A stretch of 12,726 bases of DNA from DATGSF01 sp035302865. Lineage in GTDB: Bacteria > Bacteroidota > Bacteroidia > Chitinophagales > Chitinophagaceae. The stretch is from the NCBI GenBank assembly GCA_035302865.1, contig DATGSF010000205.1, positions 1 through 12,726 on the forward strand. The letters run 5' to 3'. The first letter of the stretch is position 1, and each line of letters starts with the position of its first letter. Under the pieces are notes generated by a model, which saw only the letters and a program-made list of their open reading frames with translations, searched no databases and was not told the origin of the DNA. The position numbers were made by a program, and so were the translations under genes. Below, piece after piece: positions 1 to 7,042 of this stretch.

Positions 1-120
1 AATAAAAATGAAGAAATGAAAATTGATTTTTCCTCCTATAAGCTTAAAGAAGGTTTTTATTATATAAAACTGATAAATGAAACAGGTATAATTAGTAATG
101 AAAAGTTATATTTAAAGTAA
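1..120 (+). CDS. C-terminal end of a T9SS-sorted secreted protein (partial)
   Basis: The window opens inside a rightward reading frame of 39 codons ending in TAA at 118-120; its start lies outside the window. The residues read as the final strands of a type A T9SS C-terminal sorting domain: a DFSS turn, then KLKEGFYYIKLIN, which matches the usual 'dlsslkkGvYivki' pattern, then a closing strand ending KLYLK. In this family the domain guides the protein through the outer membrane via the Por/type IX system and is removed or anchored afterwards. The passenger domain cannot be seen, so the function of the protein is unknown. The call rests on a short motif but the match is characteristic, and a terminator hairpin follows directly. 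Confidence 0.75.
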   Translation, partial: NKNEEMKIDFSSYKLKEGFYYIKLINETGIISNEKLYLK

Positions 121-137
121 TTTTAGCATTGTAATAT

Positions 138-180
138 AAATAAGATGGGGATTTTAATTGGATCTTCATCTTATTTTTTT
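138..180. terminator. Bidirectional hairpin terminator between convergent genes
   Basis: A perfect 10-base inverted repeat (AAATAAGATG at 138-147, CATCTTATTT at 167-176) can extend inward by four further pairs including two G-U pairs, leaving an 11-base loop. It is followed by T residues to 180, giving a seven-T run at 174-180 that suits rightward transcription from the T9SS gene. The opposite arm is A-rich, so it may also end leftward transcription from the flavoprotein gene that stops at 193. Confidence 0.7.
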
Positions 181-192
181 AACTATATTCTT

Positions 193-1428
193 TTATTTCT
201 TTCCCAATTTACTAGCTATAAATGCAGTAGTCCATGCAGCCTGAAAGTTAAAACCTCCAGTAATTCCATCAATATTTAAGCATTCACCTGCAAAATAGAG
301 ATTTTTAATTGTATTACTTTCCAAACTATGTGGGTTAACTTCAGATGTGATTATACCTCCTGCGGTTACAAACTCCTCTTTAAACGTCGTTTTACCATTT
401 GCAGAGAAAACATTTTTCGTTAATAAACGAGCCAAATGAAATAATTGTTTTTTATTTGCATCCGCCCAGTTTTTTTCAAGCAAATTTGCTTCTTGTAAAA
501 AGTAATTCCACAATCTTTGCGGTATTTCTTTAAACATTTTACTTTGCATTGATTTTTTGGACCAATTCTCCTTTTCTTGCATAAAATAATTACCTAGTTT
601 ATCAGGATGAAAATCTGGAAGAAAATTTATAATATAATCAAATTTATAATTACATTCTTTCAACTTCTTAGCTCCCCAAGCACTAGATTTTATAATAGCG
701 GGACCACTCATTCCCCAATGTGTAATAAGAAGAGGTCCTCCTTGTTTTAATTTTGCTATTGGAATTTCCACAATGACATTTTCGACACTTAGGCCCATTA
801 ATTTTGTTATTGGATGTTTTGGAAGATTAAAAGTAAACAAAGACGGATAAGGCTCTTCAATTTCCTTACCTATATTTTTAATCCAAGAATAATTACTCTG
901 GTTAGGATACCCCCCAGAACAAAGGATAAGAAATTCAGAATTAAACACTTCATTTTCTTTTGTATTTATTTCAAATATTCCTGATTTCTTATTAATTATA
1001 TGGATATCTTTTTGAAGTAAAATAGGAATTGCAAGTTTTTCACATTCTTGTAGAAAACAATCAATTATAGTCTGTGAAGAGTCTGTGACTGGAAACATAC
1101 GCCCGTCATTTTCTGTTTTTAAGCGTATATTTCGCAAAGCAAACCATTCTATAAGATCATGAGTAAAAAACTGATGAAATGATTTTTTAAGAAAATTCTT
1201 ACCTCTTGGATAGGCTTTTATCATTTCTGAAATATTACTACAAGCATGCGTAACATTACATCTTCCTCCACCACTAATCTTCACTTTGCTTAGAACCTTA
1301 TTAGTCTTTTCTAATATTGCCACAGTTTTTTCTGGATAATGTAATTTAGTATTTATAGCTGCAAAAAATCCAGCAGCACCTCCTCCAATAATTAATACAT
1401 CATAAAAACTATTCTTAGTCTTTTTCAT
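193..1428 (-). CDS. HI0933/BaiN-type NAD(P)/FAD-dependent flavoprotein
   Basis: This 411-residue protein belongs to the HI0933-like (YhiN/BaiN) flavoprotein family, which is close to the usual 390-420 residues. It shows the N-terminal FAD dinucleotide-binding motif GGGAAG at 15-20, the family signature SGGGRCNVT at 52-60, a VTAGGI segment at 354-359, and the C-terminal FAD-contacting stretch GECLNIDGITGGFNFQ at 381-396. The protein is cytosolic, with no signal peptide. The physiological substrate is not known for most members. BaiN of gut clostridia was proposed to act in bile-acid metabolism, but nothing in this context supports that role here. The ATG start sits 20 bases downstream of a good -7 box, and the gene appears to be transcribed alone. 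Confidence 0.92.
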   Translation of the reverse strand: MKKTKNSFYDVLIIGGGAAGFFAAINTKLHYPEKTVAILEKTNKVLSKVKISGGGRCNVTHACSNISEMIKAYPRGKNFLKKSFHQFFTHDLIEWFALRNIRLKTENDGRMFPVTDSSQTIIDCFLQECEKLAIPILLQKDIHIINKKSGIFEINTKENEVFNSEFLILCSGGYPNQSNYSWIKNIGKEIEEPYPSLFTFNLPKHPITKLMGLSVENVIVEIPIAKLKQGGPLLITHWGMSGPAIIKSSAWGAKKLKECNYKFDYIINFLPDFHPDKLGNYFMQEKENWSKKSMQSKMFKEIPQRLWNYFLQEANLLEKNWADANKKQLFHLARLLTKNVFSANGKTTFKEEFVTAGGIITSEVNPHSLESNTIKNLYFAGECLNIDGITGGFNFQAAWTTAFIASKLGKK

Positions 1429-1448
1429 AACTGATTCGAAATAAAGTA

Positions 1449-1456
1449 CAAAGCTA
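1449..1456 (-). promoter_or_regulatory. Bacteroidota -7 promoter box for the HI0933-type gene
   Basis: Read leftward the sequence is TAGCTTTG, an exact match to the Bacteroidota consensus TAnnTTTG. It lies 20 bases before the ATG at 1428, giving an inferred leader of about 15 bases. No convincing TTG -33 element is visible at the expected distance. Confidence 0.5.
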
Positions 1457-1477
1457 AGGTTTTATTTTATATCCTAT

Positions 1478-1519
1478 AAAAAAAGAGGCCATCTCCTATA
1501 TGGAGACAGCCATCTTTTT
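1478..1519 (-). terminator. Rho-independent terminator of the lipoprotein gene
   Basis: A strong hairpin lies 22 bases beyond the lipoprotein stop codon. The arms pair as AAAAAGA with TCTTTTT, GGC with GCC, and TCTCC with GGAGA around a TATAT loop, with a small internal asymmetry. Read leftward it ends in seven T residues (complement of 1478-1484), as expected for intrinsic termination of the gene at 1542-2024. The flavoprotein promoter box begins about 22 bases further left, so the two genes are separate units. Confidence 0.8.
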
Positions 1520-1541
1520 GTCAGTACAAATTATTATAATC

Positions 1542-2024
1542 TTATTTTTTCAAAAAATAGAAAGTTGCATCAATATCTAAAGGCATTCCTTGGAATTGGA
1601 TTTGATCTTCAAAATGCATTGTTGCATTTTTATTCTCGCCTTCTTGTACTGTGAAAGTAGCTTCACCTGCAACATCTACACCTTCAACTCCTGCATTAAA
1701 TGGAAAGGATATAGTATGATCATTAATAACGGCATATTCAATAATTTCTGGAGCGTCAGCTTCATTTTCACTATTATTTTCCATGGTTAAAGTACCGTCT
1801 TCTCTAATATTTAATACATATTCGCCACTTTCAAAGGTTGGTTCTTCTCTTTGAAATTCATTACCTTGAAGAGAGATGATAATTTCTGCCTTTTCTGCAT
1901 CCCAAACACCAACATATGCAGGTGGTTCTGGTTCAGGTTCAGGGCTTTTGTCTTTTTTACAAGAATACATAAAAAGCATGGAGGAAGCAGCTAATAAGCT
2001 TGCAGCAAATCTAATTTGTTTCAT
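1542..2024 (-). CDS. Small lipocalin-like lipoprotein
   Basis: The 160-residue product begins with a lipoprotein signal peptide: positive start MKQIR, hydrophobic core, and a lipobox ending MYSC with the lipidated cysteine at 22. KKDKS follows the cysteine, then a Pro-Glu linker (SPEPEPEPP, about 27-35). The rest begins YVGVWDAEKAEI, which resembles the opening strand of Bacteroidota lipocalin-like domains ('lvGtWk...'), and continues as alternating short beta strands with an acidic character. Charged residues just after the lipidated cysteine resemble the lipoprotein export signal that sends Bacteroidota lipoproteins to the cell surface, although the match is partial. The ligand and role are unknown. 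It is monocistronic: a promoter lies upstream and a strong hairpin downstream. Confidence 0.8.
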   Translation of the reverse strand: MKQIRFAASLLAASSMLFMYSCKKDKSPEPEPEPPAYVGVWDAEKAEIIISLQGNEFQREEPTFESGEYVLNIREDGTLTMENNSENEADAPEIIEYAVINDHTISFPFNAGVEGVDVAGEATFTVQEGENKNATMHFEDQIQFQGMPLDIDATFYFLKK

Positions 2025-2043
2025 AATTTAATTTTTAAACATC

Positions 2044-2074
2044 TAAAAGTAATACATTTTTTAAAAAAACAAAA
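2044..2074 (-). promoter_or_regulatory. Promoter of the lipoprotein gene
   Basis: Read leftward, TACTTTTA (2051-2044) matches TAnnTTTG at all but the last base. TTTTG (2074-2070) stands 18 bases upstream, in the place of the -33 TTG element. The -7 box ends 19 bases before the ATG at 2024, the same spacing seen at the two neighbouring leftward genes. Confidence 0.45.
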
Positions 2075-2141
2075 TGTTTATTTTATAACCTTAGATTCAT
2101 AGACGATGCAAACCATGAAAAAATTGGCATAAATTTATATT

Positions 2142-3575
2142 TTAAAAAGATAATTTTACAATACCAATAAAATTTTTAGAGTAGACTACAGGTAACAATA
2201 CTGCTCTATCATGGATTTTTAAGCTCTTTGAAGGAATAAAAATATAGTTATCTCTCACTTTTGATTGTGGAACTTTACCATAAATCAATTCTCCTGACTT
2301 CCTAAACACAGCCAATTGGATAGTATTCTTATTTGGATTTAAATCATTAAAAAACAATAAGTTTTGCTCGCCAGTATTTAAAGAATAAAAGGAGGAAAAT
2401 ACTCCATAATCATTTTCCGAAATTTGGCTTTTATTCAGTATTTTTTGCCAACTATAATACGCATCATCTGAGTTTTGGATTGCTATATATTCTCCATAAA
2501 TGTATTGTTGGCTTCTTCTTGTCTGAAAAGTATTGACAGCAAAACCAATCATGCTAGGTGAAGTATAAGTTTTTTGAACTATAGTTTCCAATTCTAATCC
2601 AATATAAAACCCCTTGTTTTTAGTTTTATATACATCTTTAATTATGAAGTCATATAAATCATACTTTTTGTACTTATAGGAAATACTCTCCAATATATGA
2701 TTTTGAATTTGAATAGTATTATCCAAGGTTGCATTTTCTTCCTTAAAATACTCAATGCTAATATATTCTGGTAAATTATTTTCTTTGCTGGATTTAATTT
2801 TAATTAAAACAAAGTCATTCAGCTCTTCATCATAATAAACAGTTTGAGCACCTAAATAATCTCTAGAATCAATTTTTTTAAATATTTCAATATCCGAAGC
2901 TTTATTTTCCCACTGAATAAAGTGATGCTCTTTGGGAACTGGATTCCATTTATTAGTTTTTGTCAAGCCATACCATAAAAGACCTTTATTATTAACAATA
3001 ATATTCTCTTCCATATTTCTTAATTCTCCATCCTCTAAAGGTATTTTAAATTGATCTAAATAGTGCTTCTCTAAATGTACTCTATGTAGAAATAAAGTAT
3101 TTGTTCTTTGATTTGAAAGACTGAAATAAAAAAACTCTTTATTTTGATTAATATTTTTAAAGACTATACTATTTCTCCAATCGGTATTTTCCAAATGATT
3201 TAAACGATACTCTTGCGTTGATTCTAATTTGCCTTCTTTAGTCAATATAGCTACTTTAAGATTAAAATTCTGTTTATTTTTCAAAATCCAAATGCTATAA
3301 ATATGCTCTTGTTTAGGGATAAAATAATAATCCAAAATTGTTCCTTCTAAAAAATCCAAATCCACATCCTTTTTCCATTTTAGTTTAGAATCATAAATTC
3401 TAATGCTTGGTTTACGATCTTGAAAAGAAAATAAGTAATTATACTCTTCAAGCGCAAATAATTCAAAATCATTTCTATTTAAATCTATTTTAATAGAATC
3501 AGAATAAAACACATCTTGTGCAAATAAGCCATTAGAATAAACAAGGAATAGAAGAATGAATATATAACGCAGCAT
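2142..3575 (-). CDS. Secreted protein of unknown function, propeller-like
   Basis: I do not recognise this family. From the ATG at 3575 the product is 477 residues and starts with a classical signal peptide (MLRYIFILLFLVYSNGLFAQ, cleavage near residue 20). The mature part is dense in short beta strands with repeated aromatic and asparagine-rich turns, such as the pattern 'F-x-G-E-L-I-Y-G' near the end. This suggests a beta-propeller-like fold in the periplasm or on the surface, but no catalytic motif, lipobox or T9SS tail is visible. A longer reading starts at TTG 3596, but those TTG codons are part of, or directly follow, a TATATTTG promoter box, so the ATG at 3575 is preferred. No strong terminator follows. 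Confidence 0.7.
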   Translation of the reverse strand: MLRYIFILLFLVYSNGLFAQDVFYSDSIKIDLNRNDFELFALEEYNYLFSFQDRKPSIRIYDSKLKWKKDVDLDFLEGTILDYYFIPKQEHIYSIWILKNKQNFNLKVAILTKEGKLESTQEYRLNHLENTDWRNSIVFKNINQNKEFFYFSLSNQRTNTLFLHRVHLEKHYLDQFKIPLEDGELRNMEENIIVNNKGLLWYGLTKTNKWNPVPKEHHFIQWENKASDIEIFKKIDSRDYLGAQTVYYDEELNDFVLIKIKSSKENNLPEYISIEYFKEENATLDNTIQIQNHILESISYKYKKYDLYDFIIKDVYKTKNKGFYIGLELETIVQKTYTSPSMIGFAVNTFQTRRSQQYIYGEYIAIQNSDDAYYSWQKILNKSQISENDYGVFSSFYSLNTGEQNLLFFNDLNPNKNTIQLAVFRKSGELIYGKVPQSKVRDNYIFIPSKSLKIHDRAVLLPVVYSKNFIGIVKLSF

Positions 3576-3593
3576 AAAAAAATATTTCTTCAA

Positions 3594-3601
3594 CAAATAT
3601 A
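3594..3601 (-). promoter_or_regulatory. Bacteroidota -7 promoter box that decides the start of the secreted protein
   Basis: Read leftward the sequence is TATATTTG, an exact TAnnTTTG match, ending 18 bases before the ATG at 3575. Transcription would then begin near 3589, inside or after the two upstream TTG codons, so those codons cannot be the start if this box is used. No clear -33 TTG is seen. Confidence 0.5.
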
Positions 3602-3762
3602 AGAAGAATCTACCTTTTTATTATTAATTAAGCTAAATTAAATGTGATAATAATAAATCAATATACCCTTATAATAAAAATGATTTTACCTATTGCAATA
3701 TCTTCATTAATTTTAAATAAAACATTTTTATAAAATCCATGTTAATACCGTAAAAGAATTCT

Positions 3763-5058
3763 ATGAAAGAAGTACTAATAGTTGGAGCAGGATTTGCCGG
3801 TCTTCAATTTGCAAAACAATTAAGTAAGAACAATGATAAAATCCATATTACGCTAATTGATAAATTTAATTTCCATCAATTTCAACCTTTATTTTATCAA
3901 GTAGCAACTGGTCGCATAGAGCCTAGTAGTATTTCCTTTCCATTAAGAAAAGTTTTTCAAAAGCAGAAAAATGTATCTATTCGTTTAGCCGAGGTTAAAT
4001 CTATAGATACTCAAAATCAAGAAGTTGTTACAGAAGCTGGAATATATCAATACGATTTTCTAGTTTTAGCAACAGGATGCACGACCAATTTTTTTGGCAA
4101 TGAGGAAATTGCATCTAAAGCATTTCCTATGAAAAGTACTGCAGAGGCTTTAACATTAAGAAATAGATTATTATTGAATTTTGAAGATGCCTTAGTTGCT
4201 ACACCAGAAGAATTAGAAAGTTTAATGAATATGGTTATTGTTGGTGGAGGTCCAACTGGGGTTGAATTAGCAGGAGCTCTGGCAGAGTTAAAAAAGAATA
4301 TTTTGCCTAAAGATTATCCCGATATGGATTTTGAAAAACTCAATATATATTTAATTGAAGGTAGTCCTAATGTTTTGAATGCTATGCGACCGAAATCAAA
4401 AGAAATAGCTCAAAAATACTTGGAACAATTAGGAGTGCACGTAAAAACAAATGTTACGGTAGATGCTTATGATGGAAAATGTATAACATTGAGTACAGGA
4501 GAAACAATACTTTCTGATAATTTAATTTGGTCAGCAGGTGTAAAAGGAAACTTACCAGAAGGTTTTGACACTTCTTTAATACAAAGAGGGAATCGTTTGA
4601 AGGTTAATCGATACAATCAGGTAGATAGCTATTCTAATATTTTCGCCATAGGAGATATTGCTTATATGGAAACTCCTTTATTTCCACATGGTCATCCTCA
4701 AGTTGCAAATGTAGCTATTAATCAAGCTAAAAATTTAGCAAAAAACATTAATAAATACGGTGATAATTTAGAAAAATGGAAACAATTTGAATATAAAGAT
4801 CCAGGATCAATGGCAACTGTTGGAAAAAGAAAAGCAGTTGTAGATTTACCTAAATGGAGTTTTAAAGGAGCATTTGCATGGTTAACATGGATGTTCTTAC
4901 ATTTAATGTTAATTTTAAGTGTTAAAAATAAATTAGTTATCTTTATAAATTGGGCAATAAGTTATTTTACTAATGATACTACATTACGTTTAATTTTATG
5001 GCCAGCAGATAAAAATAAATTAAAAAGATTACATCAAAAGAAAAAGAATATAAATTAA
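3763..5058 (+). CDS. ndh: Type II NADH:quinone oxidoreductase (NDH-2)
   Basis: This 431-residue flavoprotein oxidises NADH and passes electrons to the quinone pool without pumping protons; it acts at the inner face of the cytoplasmic membrane. Visible motifs are the FAD-binding GAGFAG at 8-13, the family segment FHQFQPLFYQVATGRIEP near 37-54, the NADH-binding GGGPTGVE at 161-168, AIGD at 295-298 contacting FAD, and VANVAINQAKNLAKNI in the quinone-site region shortly after. A hydrophobic C-terminal part (about 365-410, with two tryptophan-rich amphipathic or membrane segments) provides membrane attachment. Length is typical for the family. It is the first gene of a rightward cluster; the next start codon is three bases after its stop. 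No clear promoter box was found in the divergent gap before it. Confidence 0.92.
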   Translation: MKEVLIVGAGFAGLQFAKQLSKNNDKIHITLIDKFNFHQFQPLFYQVATGRIEPSSISFPLRKVFQKQKNVSIRLAEVKSIDTQNQEVVTEAGIYQYDFLVLATGCTTNFFGNEEIASKAFPMKSTAEALTLRNRLLLNFEDALVATPEELESLMNMVIVGGGPTGVELAGALAELKKNILPKDYPDMDFEKLNIYLIEGSPNVLNAMRPKSKEIAQKYLEQLGVHVKTNVTVDAYDGKCITLSTGETILSDNLIWSAGVKGNLPEGFDTSLIQRGNRLKVNRYNQVDSYSNIFAIGDIAYMETPLFPHGHPQVANVAINQAKNLAKNINKYGDNLEKWKQFEYKDPGSMATVGKRKAVVDLPKWSFKGAFAWLTWMFLHLMLILSVKNKLVIFINWAISYFTNDTTLRLILWPADKNKLKRLHQKKKNIN

Positions 5059-5061
5059 ATT

Positions 5062-5682
5062 ATGTTATTAAAAATTCACCCTGAGAATCCTCAAAAAAGA
5101 CATTTAGATACAGTAATTGAATGTTTAAAAAATGGAGGTATAATTATTTATCCAACAGATACTATTTATGGTATCGGTTGCGACATTTACAATAAAAAAG
5201 CTGTAGAACGAATCTGTAGAATTAAAGGATTAGATCCTAAAAAGGCTAATCTTTCTTTTATTTGTGAAGATTTAAGTCATTTAAGTACATTTGCAAGAAA
5301 TTTATCTAATCCTACATTTAGGATTTTAAAAGCAGCTCTTCCTGGGCCCTATACTTTTATATTACCCGCTTCAAAAGAAACTCCTAAAATAATACAATCC
5401 AAAAAAGACACTGTTGGTTTGAGAGTTCCAGATCATATTATATCACAAGAAATTGTAAGAAAATTAGGGAATCCTCTTATGAGTACTTCTTTACCTATGC
5501 AAGATGAAGAACATGTATCTTATTACACTGATCCCGAAATAATTTACGATTTATTTCATAAACAAGTTGATATTATCATTGATAGTGGTATTGGTAATAT
5601 GACTCCTTCTACTGTTGTAGATTGTACACAAGATGAACCGCAATTAATTCGTCAAGGACAAGGAGAGTGGCCAATCTTATAA
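5062..5682 (+). CDS. yciO: YciO-type YrdC/Sua5-domain protein
   Basis: The 206-residue product has the YrdC fold shared with the TsaC/Sua5 enzymes that make threonylcarbamoyl-adenylate for the tRNA t6A modification. It shows YPTDTIYGIG at 30-39, LPGPYTFIL at 93-101, GLRVPDH at 119-125, STVVD at 183-187 and LIRQG at 195-199. Its length and its start (a HPENPQKR segment at 6-13) closely resemble E. coli YciO (206 residues, as I recall it) rather than TsaC. The KxR signature of TsaC/Sua5 reads KGL at 55-57, and the SxN/STSAN signature reads STSLPM at 141-146. It is therefore probably the YciO paralogue, with weak or different activity, although automatic pipelines often name it threonylcarbamoyl-AMP synthase. 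It follows ndh by three bases, so translation is likely coupled. Confidence 0.85.
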   Translation: MLLKIHPENPQKRHLDTVIECLKNGGIIIYPTDTIYGIGCDIYNKKAVERICRIKGLDPKKANLSFICEDLSHLSTFARNLSNPTFRILKAALPGPYTFILPASKETPKIIQSKKDTVGLRVPDHIISQEIVRKLGNPLMSTSLPMQDEEHVSYYTDPEIIYDLFHKQVDIIIDSGIGNMTPSTVVDCTQDEPQLIRQGQGEWPIL

Positions 5683-5721
5683 TTTTTAATTAAATACTTT
5701 CTAAAATTTGCTTACAGAATG

Positions 5722-5729
5722 TATCTTTG
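5722..5729 (+). promoter_or_regulatory. Possible internal -7 promoter box before the PaaK-like gene
   Basis: TATCTTTG is an exact TAnnTTTG match lying five bases before the GTG at 5735. If used, it would start transcription almost at the GTG and give a nearly leaderless mRNA. The spacing differs from the 18-20 bases seen at other genes here and no -33 TTG is well placed, so it may be chance. Confidence 0.25.
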
Positions 5730-5734
5730 TTTTT

Positions 5735-7033
5735 GTGAGCAATTTAAATTTAGATATTTTATACCAATTCGATTTTTTACCTATTAATGAAAGGCAGAAA
5801 AAACAAGAAGACCTTTTATTTCAACAGGTAAAATATACTATACAATCCAGTTCTTTTTATAAAAAATACTGGAAAGAATTTGATTTACATGCTTCTAATT
5901 GGCTAGAAGTATTTAAATCCATGCCCATTACATATAAGCAAGACATACAAAAGGAAAATAATGCATTTATAGCAGTACCAATTTCTGAAATTAGAGAAAT
6001 CACCTCTACTTCAGGAACAGAAGGTACGCCAATATATATTTATCAAAGTAAAAATGATCTAAACCGTTTAGCTAAAAATGAAGCTTTGAGTTTCAAAAAA
6101 ATGGAATTAGGAAGAAATCCAAAAATACAATTGATGCTCACTTTAGATAAATTATTTATGGCAGGAATGGCTTACTATCAAGGAGGCCAGAATATAGAAG
6201 CTTGTATGCTTCGATCTGGTCCTGGACAAAGCTTCAAACAAGTAAATTTATTGAAGCAATTTCGTCCTGAAGCTATAGTTGCTGTTCCTTCTTTTTTATT
6301 ATATTTACTTGAAAACCACAATATTGCTGACTACTATCAAGAATTTCCATTAAAAGTATTAGCAATTGGAGAAAATTTAAAAGATGGCTTTGGTAATAAT
6401 CTTCCTTTATTAAATTACTTAAAAAAGCATGATTTTATAGAACTTTTTTCAACCTATGCTTCCACAGAAATGCAAACAGCATTTACAGATTGTAAAATGC
6501 ATAATGGTTCACATCAACATGCAGCTCTTATTTATATAGAGTGTTTGGATGAAAATGGAGAAGAGGTAAACGATGGTGAAATTGGCGAATTAGTTATCAC
6601 ACCTTTAGGAATAGAAGGTTTTCCTTTATTACGCTATGCAACTGGAGATATGGTAAAACTGGATAAAGAAATCTGCTCTTGCGGGCGTACAAGTCCAAGG
6701 ATTCGATCAGTAGTTTATAGAAAAAATCAACGATTAAAAATAAAAGGAACGACTTTATTTCCTCAAGATATTGACCCTATTTTTCAATCTTTTAATGCTG
6801 CTCAATACTACTATATTAAAATATTTACAAACAATTACGGCTTAGATGATTTTAAAATATATTTAGATGCAAAATATTTTAATGAAAAACTGCAAAAACA
6901 AATTACAGAAAGATTGCAACATATTTTAAAATTAAAACCAGAAGTTATTATTCAAAATACAGTTGATTTTCATAAGAATTTATATAAAAATGATTCTAGA
7001 AAACCTTTAAAAATACAAGATTATAGAAAATAA
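5735..7033 (+). CDS. PaaK-like adenylate-forming ligase (phenylacetate-CoA ligase family)
   Basis: The 432-residue protein belongs to the ANL superfamily, phenylacetate-CoA ligase branch. These enzymes activate a carboxylate with ATP and usually transfer it to CoA. Numbering from the GTG, the N-terminal helix resembles PaaK (INERQKKQEDLLFQQV). The ATP-binding loop is TSTSGTEGTP at 90-99, YASTE is at 241-245, RYATGD at 300-305, CSCGRT at 314-319, and KIKGTTLFP at 335-343 opens the C-terminal lobe. A lysine in the closing RKPLKIQD segment (423 or 426) fits the catalytic lysine. The substrate cannot be read from sequence, and there are no phenylacetate-degradation genes nearby. No in-frame ATG exists near the N-terminus. 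GTG 5735 is chosen over TTG 5708 because the latter adds a non-conserved leader overlapping a promoter-like box. Confidence 0.85.
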   Translation: MSNLNLDILYQFDFLPINERQKKQEDLLFQQVKYTIQSSSFYKKYWKEFDLHASNWLEVFKSMPITYKQDIQKENNAFIAVPISEIREITSTSGTEGTPIYIYQSKNDLNRLAKNEALSFKKMELGRNPKIQLMLTLDKLFMAGMAYYQGGQNIEACMLRSGPGQSFKQVNLLKQFRPEAIVAVPSFLLYLLENHNIADYYQEFPLKVLAIGENLKDGFGNNLPLLNYLKKHDFIELFSTYASTEMQTAFTDCKMHNGSHQHAALIYIECLDENGEEVNDGEIGELVITPLGIEGFPLLRYATGDMVKLDKEICSCGRTSPRIRSVVYRKNQRLKIKGTTLFPQDIDPIFQSFNAAQYYYIKIFTNNYGLDDFKIYLDAKYFNEKLQKQITERLQHILKLKPEVIIQNTVDFHKNLYKNDSRKPLKIQDYRK

Positions 7034-7042
7034 AATTACCCC

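Noticed and set aside
1590..1790. 66-codon rightward open frame
   Set aside because: It lies wholly inside the lipoprotein gene on the other strand, has no homology-like motif, and the lipoprotein has a clear signal peptide, promoter and terminator.
1916..1950. Short tandem hexamer-like repeat (GGTTCT/GGTTCA units)
   Set aside because: It simply encodes the Pro-Glu spacer of the lipoprotein; not a mobile or regulatory repeat.
3576..3596. TTG start giving a 484-residue secreted protein
   Set aside because: The TTG codons coincide with or directly follow a TATATTTG promoter box; ATG 3575 gives a clean signal peptide.
5708..5734. TTG start giving a 441-residue PaaK-like protein
   Set aside because: The nine extra residues are not family-like and overlap a TATCTTTG box; GTG 5735 already includes the conserved N-terminal helix.
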